Shown: positions 8,733 to 17,395 of the stretch, one piece after another
Layout of the letters: every line of letters begins with the position of its first letter
How positions within the stretch are numbered: the stretch's first letter is position 1
Source: Pseudomonas sp. UBA1879
Lineage (GTDB): Bacteria; Pseudomonadota; Gammaproteobacteria; Pseudomonadales; Pseudomonadaceae
Assembly: GCF_002338065.1 (NCBI RefSeq)
Contig: NZ_DDHJ01000004.1
Span: 702,059-766,058, forward strand
Length of the DNA stretch: 64,000 nt
Direction of reading: 5' to 3'
Made by a program: the position numbers and the translations under genes
Notes under the pieces: model-generated
The model's input: only the letters and a program-made list of their open reading frames with translations
Databases searched by the model: none
Told to the model about the DNA's origin: nothing

Positions 8733-9587
8733 TTACGCCGTCAATTTGTCATCACGGAAATCCCGCAGCGCTTGTTCAATCTCTTCGCGGCTGTTCATCA
8801 CGAACGGGCCGTATTGCACGATCGGCTCGTTCAAGGGCTTGCCCGCGATCAGCAATACCTTCGCGCCGGTCGCTGAATTGAGCTGCACTTGGCCATTTTC
8901 CGACAACCGAGCCAGACGGCTCTGACCGAGCGTTTGCGCGCAACCGGCAATCTCGACTTCGCCTTCGTACACATACAGCAGCACGCGATGCCCTTCTGGA
9001 ACGATTGGACTGACCCCCTTGCCTGCCGGGATGTGGAAATCGAAATACTGCGGTTCGGTGTCGGGCCGCTGCACAGCCCCTGCCTGCTGCACCTGACCGT
9101 CGTCGAACTGCCCGGCGATCACCACCACGTCGACGCTGTTCTGCGTGGTGAGGCGAGGGACCCGTTCTGGCTGAATGTCATCGTAACCGGCGTCTCCCAT
9201 TTTTGATTTCCCCGGCAGATTCAGCCACAACTGAAAGCCGCGCATCACGCCTTCTTCCTGCTCTGGCATCTCGCTGTGGATCACGCCACGCGCAGCGGTC
9301 ATCCACTGCACACCGCCGCCTTGCAACAGGCCGACGTTGCCCATGTGGTCTTCGTGGCGCATGCGGCCTTCGAGCATGTAAGTCACGGTCTCGAAGCCGC
9401 GATGGGGGTGCGGCGGGAAACCGGCGATGTAGTCATCTGGCGTGTCTGAGCCGAATTCATCGAGCATGAGAAAGGGGTCGAACAGCTCGATACCGGGGCC
9501 ACCGAATACCCGCGTCAGCTTGACGCCCGCGCCGTCCGAGGTCGGCTGGCCTGCCTGGATTGACAGCACTTTGCGAAATTGAGTCAC
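8733..9587 (-). CDS. Pirin family protein
   Basis: 284 residues from a GTG at 9587 with GGAG nine bases upstream; the longer frame to 9704 lacks such a site. The N-terminal cupin carries the metal-binding signature HPHRGFETVTYMLEG plus a later His/Glu (RHEDHMG), and a second cupin follows. Bacterial pirins are cytoplasmic iron or zinc proteins, some of which oxidise quercetin and others bind metabolic enzymes; which applies here is unknown. Confidence 0.9.
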   Translation of the reverse strand: MTQFRKVLSIQAGQPTSDGAGVKLTRVFGGPGIELFDPFLMLDEFGSDTPDDYIAGFPPHPHRGFETVTYMLEGRMRHEDHMGNVGLLQGGGVQWMTAARGVIHSEMPEQEEGVMRGFQLWLNLPGKSKMGDAGYDDIQPERVPRLTTQNSVDVVVIAGQFDDGQVQQAGAVQRPDTEPQYFDFHIPAGKGVSPIVPEGHRVLLYVYEGEVEIAGCAQTLGQSRLARLSENGQVQLNSATGAKVLLIAGKPLNEPIVQYGPFVMNSREEIEQALRDFRDDKLTA

Positions 9588-9715
9588 GAGGGCGCACTCC
9601 GGAAGAGGGTGGGAATGACGCCTATGGTATGCCCGTAAGGGCGATGGATGGGTGACGTTTTTGCGCGGGATTGATCGGGTTGTTAGATGGGTTTTTGCAT
9701 GCATGCGGTCTTTAT

Positions 9716-9744
9716 TGTGGGAGCCAGCAAGCCGACTCCCACAG
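9716..9744. repeat. Short REP palindrome
   Basis: TGTGGGAGCCAGCAAG and CCGACTCCCACAGGG form one compact stem without a spacer. It lies just downstream of mlaA on the minus strand and may also serve as its 3' hairpin. Confidence 0.7.
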
Positions 9745-9786
9745 GGTTTTGCAGCGCCGATCAGCCATGTGATCGGCGGACACTCA

Positions 9787-10590
9787 TCACTCCTGAATCT
9801 GCAATTTCCGCGCTTCGGTGTACACGTACCGCACTTTTTCGTACTCGAACGGGGAGTTCATCTGCCCATAGCGGAAGCTGGTGGTGTAGCGGCGATCGAT
9901 CGCGCGCAACAGGTACAACTCCGGATGGTCCTCACTGACCTGCGCCACGTTCAGGAAGTTGATCTGCGATTCGGCGGTGAAGTCGAACACCAGGCCGCCG
10001 GTATCACGCAGGTTCGAAGGCCCAAGGATCGGCAACACCAGATACGGCCCTGCCGGAACACCATAGAAACCCAGGGTCTGACCGAAGTCTTCGCTCTGTT
10101 TCGGCAGGCCCATCCAGGTCGCCGCGTCCCACAGGCCCGCGATACCGATGGTGGTGTTGATGATCAGCCGGCCCGTCGTGTCCAGCGAGCGCTTGCCTTT
10201 GAACTGCAGCAGGCTGTTCAGCAAATTCGGAACGTCGCCCAGATTGCTGAAGAAGTTGCTGACGCCCGTGCGCACGAAACTCGGTGTGACGTATTTATAG
10301 CCATTGACCACCGGCAGGAAGACCCACTCATCGAAGCGGTAGTTGAAGTGGTAGACCCGGCGGTTCCACGACTCCAGCGGGTCGTACACGTTGAGGGCGT
10401 TCAGCGACGAACGCTCGAACTCCTGAGCGTCCAGGCCGGGGTTGAATTTCAGCGACTTCAACGGCTCGGTGAAGCCATCGGGGTTATCGACGCGCTTGAC
10501 CGGCTGGGCCTGAGAAATGATAGGCGCGTCGGCCGCGTGAACGGCACCTGCGCAGAGCAGGGCGGCGATGAGCAATAGACGTTTAGCCAC
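9787..10590 (-). CDS. mlaA: MlaA (VacJ) family outer-membrane lipid asymmetry protein
   Basis: 267 residues. An N-terminal signal sequence ends near VHAADA. The region before the Cys (AALLC) is a poor lipobox, so lipidation is uncertain. The MlaA core follows: YDPLESWNRRVYHFNY, the LGDVPNLLNSLLQFK segment, then LGPSNLRDTGG. MlaA removes misplaced phospholipids from the outer leaflet of the outer membrane and passes them to MlaC. The other mla genes are not in this window. Its start overlaps the stop of the upstream hydrolase by 8 bases, so the two are probably translationally coupled. Confidence 0.92.
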   Translation of the reverse strand: MAKRLLLIAALLCAGAVHAADAPIISQAQPVKRVDNPDGFTEPLKSLKFNPGLDAQEFERSSLNALNVYDPLESWNRRVYHFNYRFDEWVFLPVVNGYKYVTPSFVRTGVSNFFSNLGDVPNLLNSLLQFKGKRSLDTTGRLIINTTIGIAGLWDAATWMGLPKQSEDFGQTLGFYGVPAGPYLVLPILGPSNLRDTGGLVFDFTAESQINFLNVAQVSEDHPELYLLRAIDRRYTTSFRYGQMNSPFEYEKVRYVYTEARKLQIQE

Positions 10591-11881
10591 GGAAAAACTC
10601 CAGCATGGCGTCGCTGTTGACGCGATAGTTCATGTTGCCGCAATGACCGCCATACGGGTAAACGGTCAGGCGATCGCCAAATGTCTTGCGCAGAAAACCG
10701 AGGTCACCCGGGCCGAGGATCACGTCGTCGGCGTTGTGCATGACGGAAATCTTTTTGCTGGTGCTCAGGTAATCCTTGAGGGCGTACAGGCTGACTTGAT
10801 CGACAAGTTGCAGCAGGCTGCCGCCGTCGGTGCGGGCGCGCCACATCGGGATCACTTGCTCGGTGACGTAACAGTCGAAATCGCACTGCAACGCACGCTT
10901 GAGGAATGGCGTCAGGCTGGTGCCTTCGCTGATCGGCGTCTTCGGCGGCGTGATCAGGCCGCGGCGGTTGATCAGGTCGGAGGTGAACGCGATGTCGGCG
11001 GCCGAGAAGCGGAACGACGTGCCGATCAGCATCGCCATTTGCTCGTTGGACAGGTGCTGCTTGGACTGCTGGAAGTCATAGAGCAGCGCGTCGTTGAGGT
11101 CGATGTAGCCTTTTTCGCGGAAGTAGCGGGTCAGCTTTTGCAGCACCAGCTCATAGAACGTCGTGCTGTTGGTGATGCCTTTCACGTCGGTCTGGACCAT
11201 TTTGTCCAGGTTGGTGATCGAGGTGTAAAGGTTCACCGGCGGGTTGATCAGCAGGACTTTCTTGAAGTTGAAGCTGCGGCGTGTTTCGTCGAGTTTGCTG
11301 ACGAAGGCCGCGTCCAGCGCACCAAGGCTGTAACCGCTGAGGTAATACTCGGTGACTTGCAGCTTGGTCTGCTGGGCCCGTACCGCCTGCATCACGCGAT
11401 ACAGGTCTTCAGCGTCCTCGGTCGTCACCCCCGGCGTCGCGAAACGTGAGGCTGCGCTCATGAAGTCGTAGCTGGTGGGCGACGACAGCTGCACGACGTT
11501 GTACCCGGCTCCGTAATACAGCCGTTTGAGGTATTCGTTGAGGGTGCTGTTGTAGGGGGCGCCGGTGCCGGCGATCAGGAAAATCAGCGGTGCGGGATGG
11601 TCTTGTTTGGCAAGGCGGTAACGCAGCTTCTTCACAGCCCAGAAGTTGTCGGGCAGGGTGAATTCACGATCCGGGCGCAACGTCAGGCTGTAGTCGTCCT
11701 GATCAATGTCAGCGTCGTCCGGTACCTTGGCGCGCAAATCAGGCGGCGTCGTGGCGATGGTCGCTTCAAACGGGTTGGTCAGAGGGAAGCCATAGCTGGA
11801 CGGATCGATGTCGACCGCCATCACGGACGCACTCAAGAACAAGCCGCCCGAAAGGGCGGCGAGGCGTAGAAAACGAAGCAT
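10583..11881 (-). CDS. Secreted alpha/beta-hydrolase, function unknown
   Basis: 432 residues with a signal peptide (cleavage near SVMA-VD, about residue 22). An alpha/beta-hydrolase core is visible: IFLIAGTGA oxyanion region, nucleophile elbow GYSLG with Ser185, a likely acid in HNADDVILGP, and the C-terminal His in YPYGGHCGNMNYR. I cannot name the substrate. The 8-base overlap with mlaA suggests an envelope-lipid role, for example as an esterase acting beside MlaA; that is inference from context only. Confidence 0.8.
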   Translation of the reverse strand: MLRFLRLAALSGGLFLSASVMAVDIDPSSYGFPLTNPFEATIATTPPDLRAKVPDDADIDQDDYSLTLRPDREFTLPDNFWAVKKLRYRLAKQDHPAPLIFLIAGTGAPYNSTLNEYLKRLYYGAGYNVVQLSSPTSYDFMSAASRFATPGVTTEDAEDLYRVMQAVRAQQTKLQVTEYYLSGYSLGALDAAFVSKLDETRRSFNFKKVLLINPPVNLYTSITNLDKMVQTDVKGITNSTTFYELVLQKLTRYFREKGYIDLNDALLYDFQQSKQHLSNEQMAMLIGTSFRFSAADIAFTSDLINRRGLITPPKTPISEGTSLTPFLKRALQCDFDCYVTEQVIPMWRARTDGGSLLQLVDQVSLYALKDYLSTSKKISVMHNADDVILGPGDLGFLRKTFGDRLTVYPYGGHCGNMNYRVNSDAMLEFFRG

Positions 11882-12231
11882 GACTGAATCCCTTGGGAAA
11901 GAAGTGCTGTTGAGATACGCAGGCTATGACACAGGGGGTGTGCAAAAAGTGCCGTAGTGGCAATTTGCAGTTAATCCCTCGCAGGCCCCTGCGAATCCTA
12001 GGCCACAATACAGGTTCTGGCATCCTTGGAGCGCGAGGTTGTGCTTTTAATAGGGGGCATTTCGTGTTTTGGGCCGACTGCGCACAGGCCGTGCGTGGTT
12101 TTCCTGCCTTTGAGAGTCGCATCGTGCGGCGATGCCGCTGATCGGTGGGAGATTAGGGTGGCTAGCAGGCCTCATTCGCCACCCAGGCGGCTCCCACTAA
12201 TCTGATCACGCTTTTCCGAATTCCGGACAGC

Positions 12232-12606
12232 ATAAAGGGGAGCCGAGGCTCCCCTTTAAATCGTTGCACGTGCTCTTTCTTATTGTTGTAGGGCGGTCTG
12301 TTGTTGTTTTTGGCAACCGGTCCCTTTCCAGCGTCTTCAGTGATCCCCATTCGGGATACAAGAGCAAACGTATTTTTTTGAGCGCTTATCTGCTTCGATC
12401 CAGTGCCTGAGGCGAGGATCCAACCCGTTCTGGACGCTACCTGACGGTAGTTTTATTGTTCTCGGTCGGGCTGTGAGGCCTGGGCCTCTGTAAAGCACAT
12501 CTACTCCAAAAAAATCTGTTGGCTGCGTCTCTGTGCCGTTGTTCTTGTTATGTCAGAGCCGTTTCATCTTATTTTTATTGGGTTTTCACATTTTGTTCTT
12601 GTTATG
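12232..12606 (-). ncRNA. Predicted CrcZ/CrcY/CrcX-family Hfq/Crc-titrating sRNA
   Basis: A non-coding interval read on the minus strand from a sigma-54 promoter (12617-12632) to a hairpin (12234-12257), about 375 nt. It carries six CA-rich tracts of the AANAANAA type bound by Hfq/Crc: at about 12591-12606 and 12538-12552 (both CATAACAAGAACAA), 12568-12582 (CCCAATAAAAATAAG), 12451-12460 (AACAATAAAA), 12295-12312 (CAAAAACAACAACAG) and 12275-12290 (TACAACAATAAG). Known CrcZ and CrcY are of similar size, CbrB- and RpoN-dependent, and relieve catabolite repression by sequestering Hfq/Crc. Which paralogue this is cannot be told from sequence alone; the exact 5' end is inferred from promoter spacing. 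Confidence 0.8.
12234..12257 (-). terminator. Terminator hairpin of the predicted Crc-type sRNA
   Basis: AAAGGGGAGCC and GGCTCCCCTTT form an almost loopless GC-rich stem. On the minus strand it is followed by only TTTATG, a short U tract. Confidence 0.7.
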
Positions 12607-12616
12607 AAGGAGATAT

Positions 12617-12632
12617 AGCAGGCGGCGTGCCA
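12617..12632 (-). promoter_or_regulatory. Sigma-54 (RpoN) promoter of the sRNA
   Basis: The minus strand reads TGGCACGCCGCCTGCT, matching the consensus TGGCACG-N4-TTGCW at all but one T, with GG at -24 and GC at -12 correctly spaced. It predicts transcription starting near 12604-12606, just before the first CA motif. Confidence 0.85.
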
Positions 12633-12713
12633 ACTTTATAAAGTCGTTATAAATCAATGGCTTGAAAAATAGACTCAAAGCGGCAGGCGTTCAAAGGCTG
12701 TTTTTCTGTTTCC

Positions 12714-12756
12714 GTGTTACCCGCATCTGGCTCCGGAATACCGTGTTCGGTAACAC
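12714..12756. promoter_or_regulatory. Candidate CbrB upstream activator site
   Basis: Perfect inverted 8-mers GTGTTACC (12714-12721) and GGTAACAC (12749-12756) lie about 85-140 bases upstream of the sigma-54 promoter. TGTTAC/GTAACA arms are, from memory, like those reported for CbrB at the crcZ and crcY promoters. Position is right for an enhancer-binding protein. Confidence 0.65.
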
Positions 12757-13148
12757 AATGTGTTTCTGGCGAAGGTCGCTTGGGGTTGCGCCGGATCGCA
12801 TCAGCGACGGCAGGAGGGGAAGTGAGCTGCGAGCTACACGCGGCGGGAGGATCGTGCGGCGCCTGTTGTGACGCGCCGCTCGAGGCTCGAAACTCACCGC
12901 TGCCTTTGGGCATGCAAGATTCGGACGGATTGCCTCTTCGTTTACGACCTGTTTGTCGTTGATGGCCCGGTGATGTCGTTTCCCACTGCCTGAGTGTCGT
13001 TGACAGGAAAGGCACAAGGTCGGTGGGGGTTGATGATCGGTTCGTCGATGCAGCGAGTGCCGCTGTGAAGGCAAGGGGTTGAAGCGTGAAAGTTAAGCGG
13101 TGCGCCACCGAGGTGCGTCGGCCGCGAGCTTAAAAAAACGTTAACGAT

Positions 13149-13166
13149 ACCCGACCGCCGTCGGGT
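13149..13166 (+). promoter_or_regulatory. Stem-loop in the betX leader
   Basis: ACCCGAC-CGCC-GTCGGGT forms a 7-bp stem ending 23 bases before the betX ATG, upstream of the ribosome site GGGGAAG. It may stabilise the leader; no known riboswitch fold was recognised. Confidence 0.4.
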
Positions 13167-13189
13167 GCAGGACTACCGGGGAAGTAACG

Positions 13190-14047
13190 ATGAAGATGCG
13201 AAATATCCTGGGTGCGGGCGCCGCGCTGGCCCTCGCCATCAGTTCCACGCTGGCCGTTGCCGCCGACAAACCCGAGCTGAGCATCGGTTATGTGGATGGC
13301 TGGTCCGATAGCGTTGCGACCACCAACGTCGCAGCCGAAGTGATCAAACAGAAACTGGGCTACCCCGTGAAACTGCAGGCCGTCGCTGCCGGGATCATGT
13401 GGCAGGGCGTCGCCACCGGCAAACTGGACATGATGCTGTCCGCCTGGCTGCCCGTCACTCATGGTGAATATTGGACCAAGAACAAAGACAAGGTCACCGA
13501 CTACGGCCCGAACTTCAAGGACGCCAAGATCGGTCTGATCGTGCCTGAGTACGTGAAAGCCAACTCGGTTGCAGACCTGAAAACCGACGAGTCCTTCAAG
13601 AAGAAAATCGTCGGCATCGACGCTGGCTCGGGCGTGATGATCAAGACCGACCAGGCCATCAAAGACTACGGCCTCGACGGCTACAAACTTCAGGCGAGTT
13701 CCGGCGCCGGCATGATTGCCGAGCTGACCCGCGCCGAGAACAAGAAAGAGTCCATTGCCGTAACCGGTTGGGTGCCGCACTGGATGTTCGCCAAATGGAA
13801 ACTGAAATTCCTGGAAGATCCAAAAGGTGTCTATGGTGCGGCTGAAACCGTGGACAACGTCGGCAGCCTGGACCTGGCGAAAAAAGCGCCAGACGTGGCT
13901 GACTTCCTGAAGAAATTCCAGTGGAGCAGCAAGGACGAGATCGGCGAAGTCATGCTCGCCATCCAGGACGGCGCCAAGCCCGAACAAGCCGCCAAAGACT
14001 GGGTCGCCAAACACCCTGAGCGCGTTAAAGAGTGGACCGGTAAGTAA
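13190..14047 (+). CDS. betX: Glycine betaine-binding periplasmic protein (OpuAC family)
   Basis: 285 residues with a signal peptide cleaved near VAA-DKPE (residue 24-25). The OpuAC fold is visible: YVDGWSDSVATTNV near the N-terminus, MWQGVATGKLDMMLSAWLPVTH, and VTGWVPHWMFAKWKL, supplying the aromatic residues that cage quaternary amines. It carries no permease or ATPase neighbour, as expected for orphan binding proteins that dock on a shared Cbc-type transporter. The order betX, DUF485, actP matches that recalled for P. aeruginosa PA3236-PA3234, which supports the betX name over cbcX or caiX. Ligand identity is inference. Confidence 0.85.
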   Translation: MKMRNILGAGAALALAISSTLAVAADKPELSIGYVDGWSDSVATTNVAAEVIKQKLGYPVKLQAVAAGIMWQGVATGKLDMMLSAWLPVTHGEYWTKNKDKVTDYGPNFKDAKIGLIVPEYVKANSVADLKTDESFKKKIVGIDAGSGVMIKTDQAIKDYGLDGYKLQASSGAGMIAELTRAENKKESIAVTGWVPHWMFAKWKLKFLEDPKGVYGAAETVDNVGSLDLAKKAPDVADFLKKFQWSSKDEIGEVMLAIQDGAKPEQAAKDWVAKHPERVKEWTGK

Positions 14048-14076
14048 TTTGCCGCAAAAGATTCATGCGTGACATG

Positions 14077-14110
14077 AACCGCCCGACGATTTCTCGCCGG
14101 GCGGTTTTTT
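14077..14110 (+). terminator. Rho-independent terminator of betX
   Basis: AACCGCCCG and CGGGCGGTT pair around a 12-base loop, followed by TTTTTTATT. It starts 30 bases after the betX stop. Confidence 0.9.
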
Positions 14111-14133
14111 ATTCCCCGCACCGATCAATCTTT

Positions 14134-14220
14134 GTGGGAGCCGGCTTGCTGGCGAATACGGCGTATCAGCCCCTGATTTGTTGATTGACACACCGCTTTC
14201 GCCAGCAAGCCGGCTCCCAC
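14134..14220. repeat. REP/BIME palindrome pair
   Basis: Two facing GTGGGAGCCGGCTTGCTGGC units around a 40-base spacer, between betX and the DUF485 gene. Confidence 0.85.
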
Positions 14221-14421
14221 GGCCTCCGGCCATAATCAAAATCTGCGTAGCCCCACAGGTCACTTCCGCCAAACATGCCTCTTCTTTTTTCTCATCCCTG
14301 AAACACATGGGCCTCCCTCCATCAACTAATGTCGTTCTAATACTAAGGTCGTCTGGAGCGCGGCTTAGAGCGAGCTACAGTGGAATACGTGACATCCATC
14401 TGTGCTGCGAGGACAAAAACA

Positions 14422-14733
14422 ATGAACGACAGCATTTACCTCTCGATTCAGAACAGCCCCCGTTTCAAGGAGCTGGTCTCGAAAAGGGAACGATTCGCCT
14501 GGATTCTCTCGGCGATCATGCTTGGGCTCTATTCCGCTTTCATCCTGTTGATTGCGTATGGGCCTCAGATTCTCGGCGCCAAGCTCAGCGCCACTTCATC
14601 CATTACCTGGGGTATGCCTATTGGGGTCGGTCTGATCATTTCCGCGTTCGTGTTGACCGCCATCTACGTTCGCCGCGCCAACGGCGAGTTCGATGAGCTG
14701 AACAACGCGATCCTGAAGGAGGCACAACAATGA
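14422..14733 (+). CDS. DUF485 membrane protein (YjcH-like)
   Basis: 103 residues from ATG 14422 (MNDSIYLSIQNSPRFKELV), preceded by GAGGAC. Two membrane helices lie at about 25-47 and 62-84, the DUF485 layout. Such proteins are encoded directly before acetate permease ActP in many proteobacteria and are thought to assist it. The stop overlaps the actP start (ATGA), so the two are coupled. Confidence 0.9.
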   Translation: MNDSIYLSIQNSPRFKELVSKRERFAWILSAIMLGLYSAFILLIAYGPQILGAKLSATSSITWGMPIGVGLIISAFVLTAIYVRRANGEFDELNNAILKEAQQ

Positions 14734-16388
14734 TCCGGCGCCTGTTTGCAGCATTAGGCCTCGCGGCCTTTGCACCGACTCTCTGGGCGGCGGATGCTCT
14801 GACGGGGGCTGTACAAAAACAACCCCTTAACGTCGCGGCGATCGTCATGTTCGTGATCTTCGTCGGCGCCACGCTCTGCGTGACCTATTGGGCGGCGAAG
14901 AAAAACAAATCGGCGGCGGATTATTACGCCGCGGGCGGCAAGATCACCGGCTTCCAGAATGGTCTGGCCATCGCCGGTGACTACATGTCGGCAGCGTCCT
15001 TCCTGGGTATTTCCGCTTTGGTGTACGCGTCCGGCTATGACGGCCTGATCTACTCGATCGGCTTCCTCGTCGGCTGGCCGATCATCCTGTTCCTGATCGC
15101 CGAACGCCTGCGTAACCTGGGCAAGTACACCTTCGCTGACGTGGCGTCCTACCGCCTGAAGCAGAAGGAAATCCGGACCCTGTCCGCCTGCGGTTCGCTG
15201 GTGGTCGTGGCGTTCTACCTGATCGCGCAAATGGTCGGTGCCGGCAAGCTGATCCAGCTGCTGTTCGGCCTCGATTACAACGTGGCGGTGGTGCTGGTCG
15301 GTATCCTGATGTGCCTGTACGTGCTGTTCGGCGGCATGCTGGCGACCACTTGGGTGCAGATCATCAAGGCGGTGCTGTTGCTGTCCGGTGCCTCGTTCAT
15401 GGCGCTGATGGTGATGAAACACGTCAACTTCGACTTCAACGTACTGTTCTCCGAAGCCGTCAAGGTTCACCCGAAAGGCGAGGCCATCATGAGCCCCGGC
15501 GGTCTGGTGAAAGACCCGATCTCGGCATTCTCGTTGGGGCTGGCGCTGATGTTCGGTACGGCAGGTCTGCCGCACATCCTGATGCGCTTCTTCACCGTGA
15601 GCGATGCGAAGGAAGCCCGTAAGTCGGTGCTGTACGCCACCGGTTTCATCGGCTACTTCTACATCCTGACCTTCATCATCGGCTTCGGCGCGATCCTGTT
15701 GGTCAGCACCAACCCGGCGTTCAAAGATGCAGCGGGCGCTCTGTTGGGCGGTAACAACATGGCCGCGGTGCACCTGGCCAATGCGGTCGGTGGCAGCCTG
15801 TTCCTCGGCTTCATCTCGGCGGTGGCGTTCGCGACCATCCTCGCGGTCGTGGCCGGTCTGACCCTGGCGGGTGCCTCGGCGGTGTCCCACGACCTGTATG
15901 CCAGCGTGATCAAGGCGGGCAAAGCCAACGAGAAAGACGAAATCCGCGTGTCGAAGATCACCACGGTTGCGCTGGCGATCGTCGCCATCGTGCTGGGTAT
16001 CGCCTTCGAAAGTCAGAACATCGCGTTCATGGTCGGCCTGGCGTTCTCCATCGCGGCGAGCTGTAACTTCCCTGTGTTGTTGCTCTCGATGTACTGGAAA
16101 AACCTGACGACTCGCGGCGCGATGATCGGCGGCTGGATGGGCTTGATCAGTGCCGTGGTGCTGATGATTCTTGGCCCGACCATTTGGGTGCAGATTCTGC
16201 ATCACGAGAAGGCGATCTTCCCGTACGAGTATCCGGCGTTCTTCTCGATCATCATCGCGTTCGTGGGGATCTGGTTCTTCTCGATCACTGACAAGTCGAA
16301 AGCGGCTGAGGGCGAACGTGCGTTGTTCTTCCCGCAGTTCGTGCGTTCGCAGACCGGTCTGGGGGCGAGTGGGGCGGTTTCGCACTGA
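14730..16388 (+). CDS. actP: Cation/acetate symporter ActP
   Basis: 552 residues, sodium:solute symporter family. A signal-like N-terminus (to about residue 21) precedes about 13 membrane helices. The family core shows YYAAGGKITGFQNGLAIAGDYMSAASFLGISAL, matching ActP/YjcG closely. It imports short-chain monocarboxylates such as acetate with Na+. Encoded with DUF485 and ended by a strong terminator at 16411-16442. The closest relatives are acetate and pyruvate carriers, so substrate could vary. Confidence 0.92.
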   Translation: MIRRLFAALGLAAFAPTLWAADALTGAVQKQPLNVAAIVMFVIFVGATLCVTYWAAKKNKSAADYYAAGGKITGFQNGLAIAGDYMSAASFLGISALVYASGYDGLIYSIGFLVGWPIILFLIAERLRNLGKYTFADVASYRLKQKEIRTLSACGSLVVVAFYLIAQMVGAGKLIQLLFGLDYNVAVVLVGILMCLYVLFGGMLATTWVQIIKAVLLLSGASFMALMVMKHVNFDFNVLFSEAVKVHPKGEAIMSPGGLVKDPISAFSLGLALMFGTAGLPHILMRFFTVSDAKEARKSVLYATGFIGYFYILTFIIGFGAILLVSTNPAFKDAAGALLGGNNMAAVHLANAVGGSLFLGFISAVAFATILAVVAGLTLAGASAVSHDLYASVIKAGKANEKDEIRVSKITTVALAIVAIVLGIAFESQNIAFMVGLAFSIAASCNFPVLLLSMYWKNLTTRGAMIGGWMGLISAVVLMILGPTIWVQILHHEKAIFPYEYPAFFSIIIAFVGIWFFSITDKSKAAEGERALFFPQFVRSQTGLGASGAVSH

Positions 16389-16410
16389 TCTGAGTTAAGC
16401 GTTTCAAATG

Positions 16411-16442
16411 AAAAACCCCGCTCTTTGTAGTGGGGTTTTTTT
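16411..16442 (+). terminator. Rho-independent terminator of actP
   Basis: AAAAACCCC and GGGGTTTTTTT flank GCTCTTTGTAGT. It is almost the exact reverse complement of the terminator at 17396-17430, forming the outer ends of a 1 kb inverted repeat. Confidence 0.9.
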
Positions 16443-16800
16443 ATGCTGAGATTGGGGGCCTATCCAATTGCGGTGGTGTGGCTGATAGTGGTTCCGCTCT
16501 TACAGCGGGTCACTTTTGTAAGAGCGACAAAAGTAACCAAAAACGCTTGCTCCTGGTTTGGCCCTGACTGCGTCAGGGTTCCCGAACGCCGGCGACGCTC
16601 CGTGGGCCCGCGCCGAACGGACATCCATGTCCTTGCGGCGCTCTCGCGGCATCCCTGCCGCTCGGCCCACTCCGCGCCACCGGCGTTCGGCCTGCACCCA
16701 AGTCGCGTTCGGCGGCGTCTGTGCCGTCGTGGATAAAGAGCAACAGCAATAGCCGGAGTGGAACTGCACTGCACACGCTGGCTGGATACACGCGAATAAA

Positions 16801-16913
16801 TGTAGGAGCCGCCGGAGGTACGACGGCAGCGAAAGCGGTAGGCCTGTGATAAACGATTTGCCTGATACACCGCTTCGCTGCCGTCGTACCTCCGGCGGCT
16901 CCTACAGGGACAG
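16801..16913. repeat. REP-like inverted pair, CCGGAGGTACGACGGCAGCG type
   Basis: TGTAGGAGCCGCCGGAGGTA and its complement enclose AAAGCGGTAGGCCTGTGATAAACG. The right part (from about 16838) is repeated almost exactly at 16949-17025, so the unit is present one and a half times. Confidence 0.85.
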
Positions 16914-16948
16914 CTTTAAGATTCGAATTCAGCGTTCGCATTCGCGTC

Positions 16949-17025
16949 CGCAGCGGTAGGCCTGTAATAAACGATTTGCCTGATACACCGCTTCGCTGCC
17001 GTCGTACCTCCGGCGGCTCCTACAG
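16949..17025. repeat. Second partial copy of the REP-like unit
   Basis: Near-identical to 16838-16911 over about 75 bases (GCGGTAGGCCTGTAATAAAC through CGGCGGCTCCTACAGG), one difference noticed. It lies inside the loop of the 1 kb inverted repeat. Confidence 0.85.
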
Positions 17026-17395
17026 GAATAGCGCTGGGGTGCGGGCTCAGCGTTCGCTTTTGATCTTGATCTTCGTGCACGTAAGTCCAGACACTGCTGG
17101 GCGCGACTTCGGTGCAGGCCGAACGCAGGCGGCGTGGAGTGGGTCGAGCGGCAGGGATGCCGCGAGAGCCGCGCTGGGCCATGGATGGCCCTTCGCGGCG
17201 GGCCCACGGAGCGTCGTCGGAGTGAGGGGACTTCGACGAAGTCGAAGCCAAACCAGGAGCAGGCACCCTTGGTTACTTGGGGTGCTTTTCCAAGTAACTC
17301 GCCGGAGGCGAAATCTTCTGCCCCTAGGCAGAACCGTAATCAGCAACACCACCGCAATCGGATATACACACAAAACCCAACAGCCCAAAAAGCCC

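Noticed and set aside
12714..12756. Second betX promoter or terminator
   Set aside because: The long 27-base gap between its arms fits an enhancer-binding site better than a hairpin, and its place upstream of the sigma-54 promoter explains it.
14754..16385. A 543-codon open frame antisense to actP
   Set aside because: It is rich in Arg, His and Gln, has no recognisable domain and lies wholly opposite a well-supported symporter gene; long antisense frames are common in GC-rich DNA.
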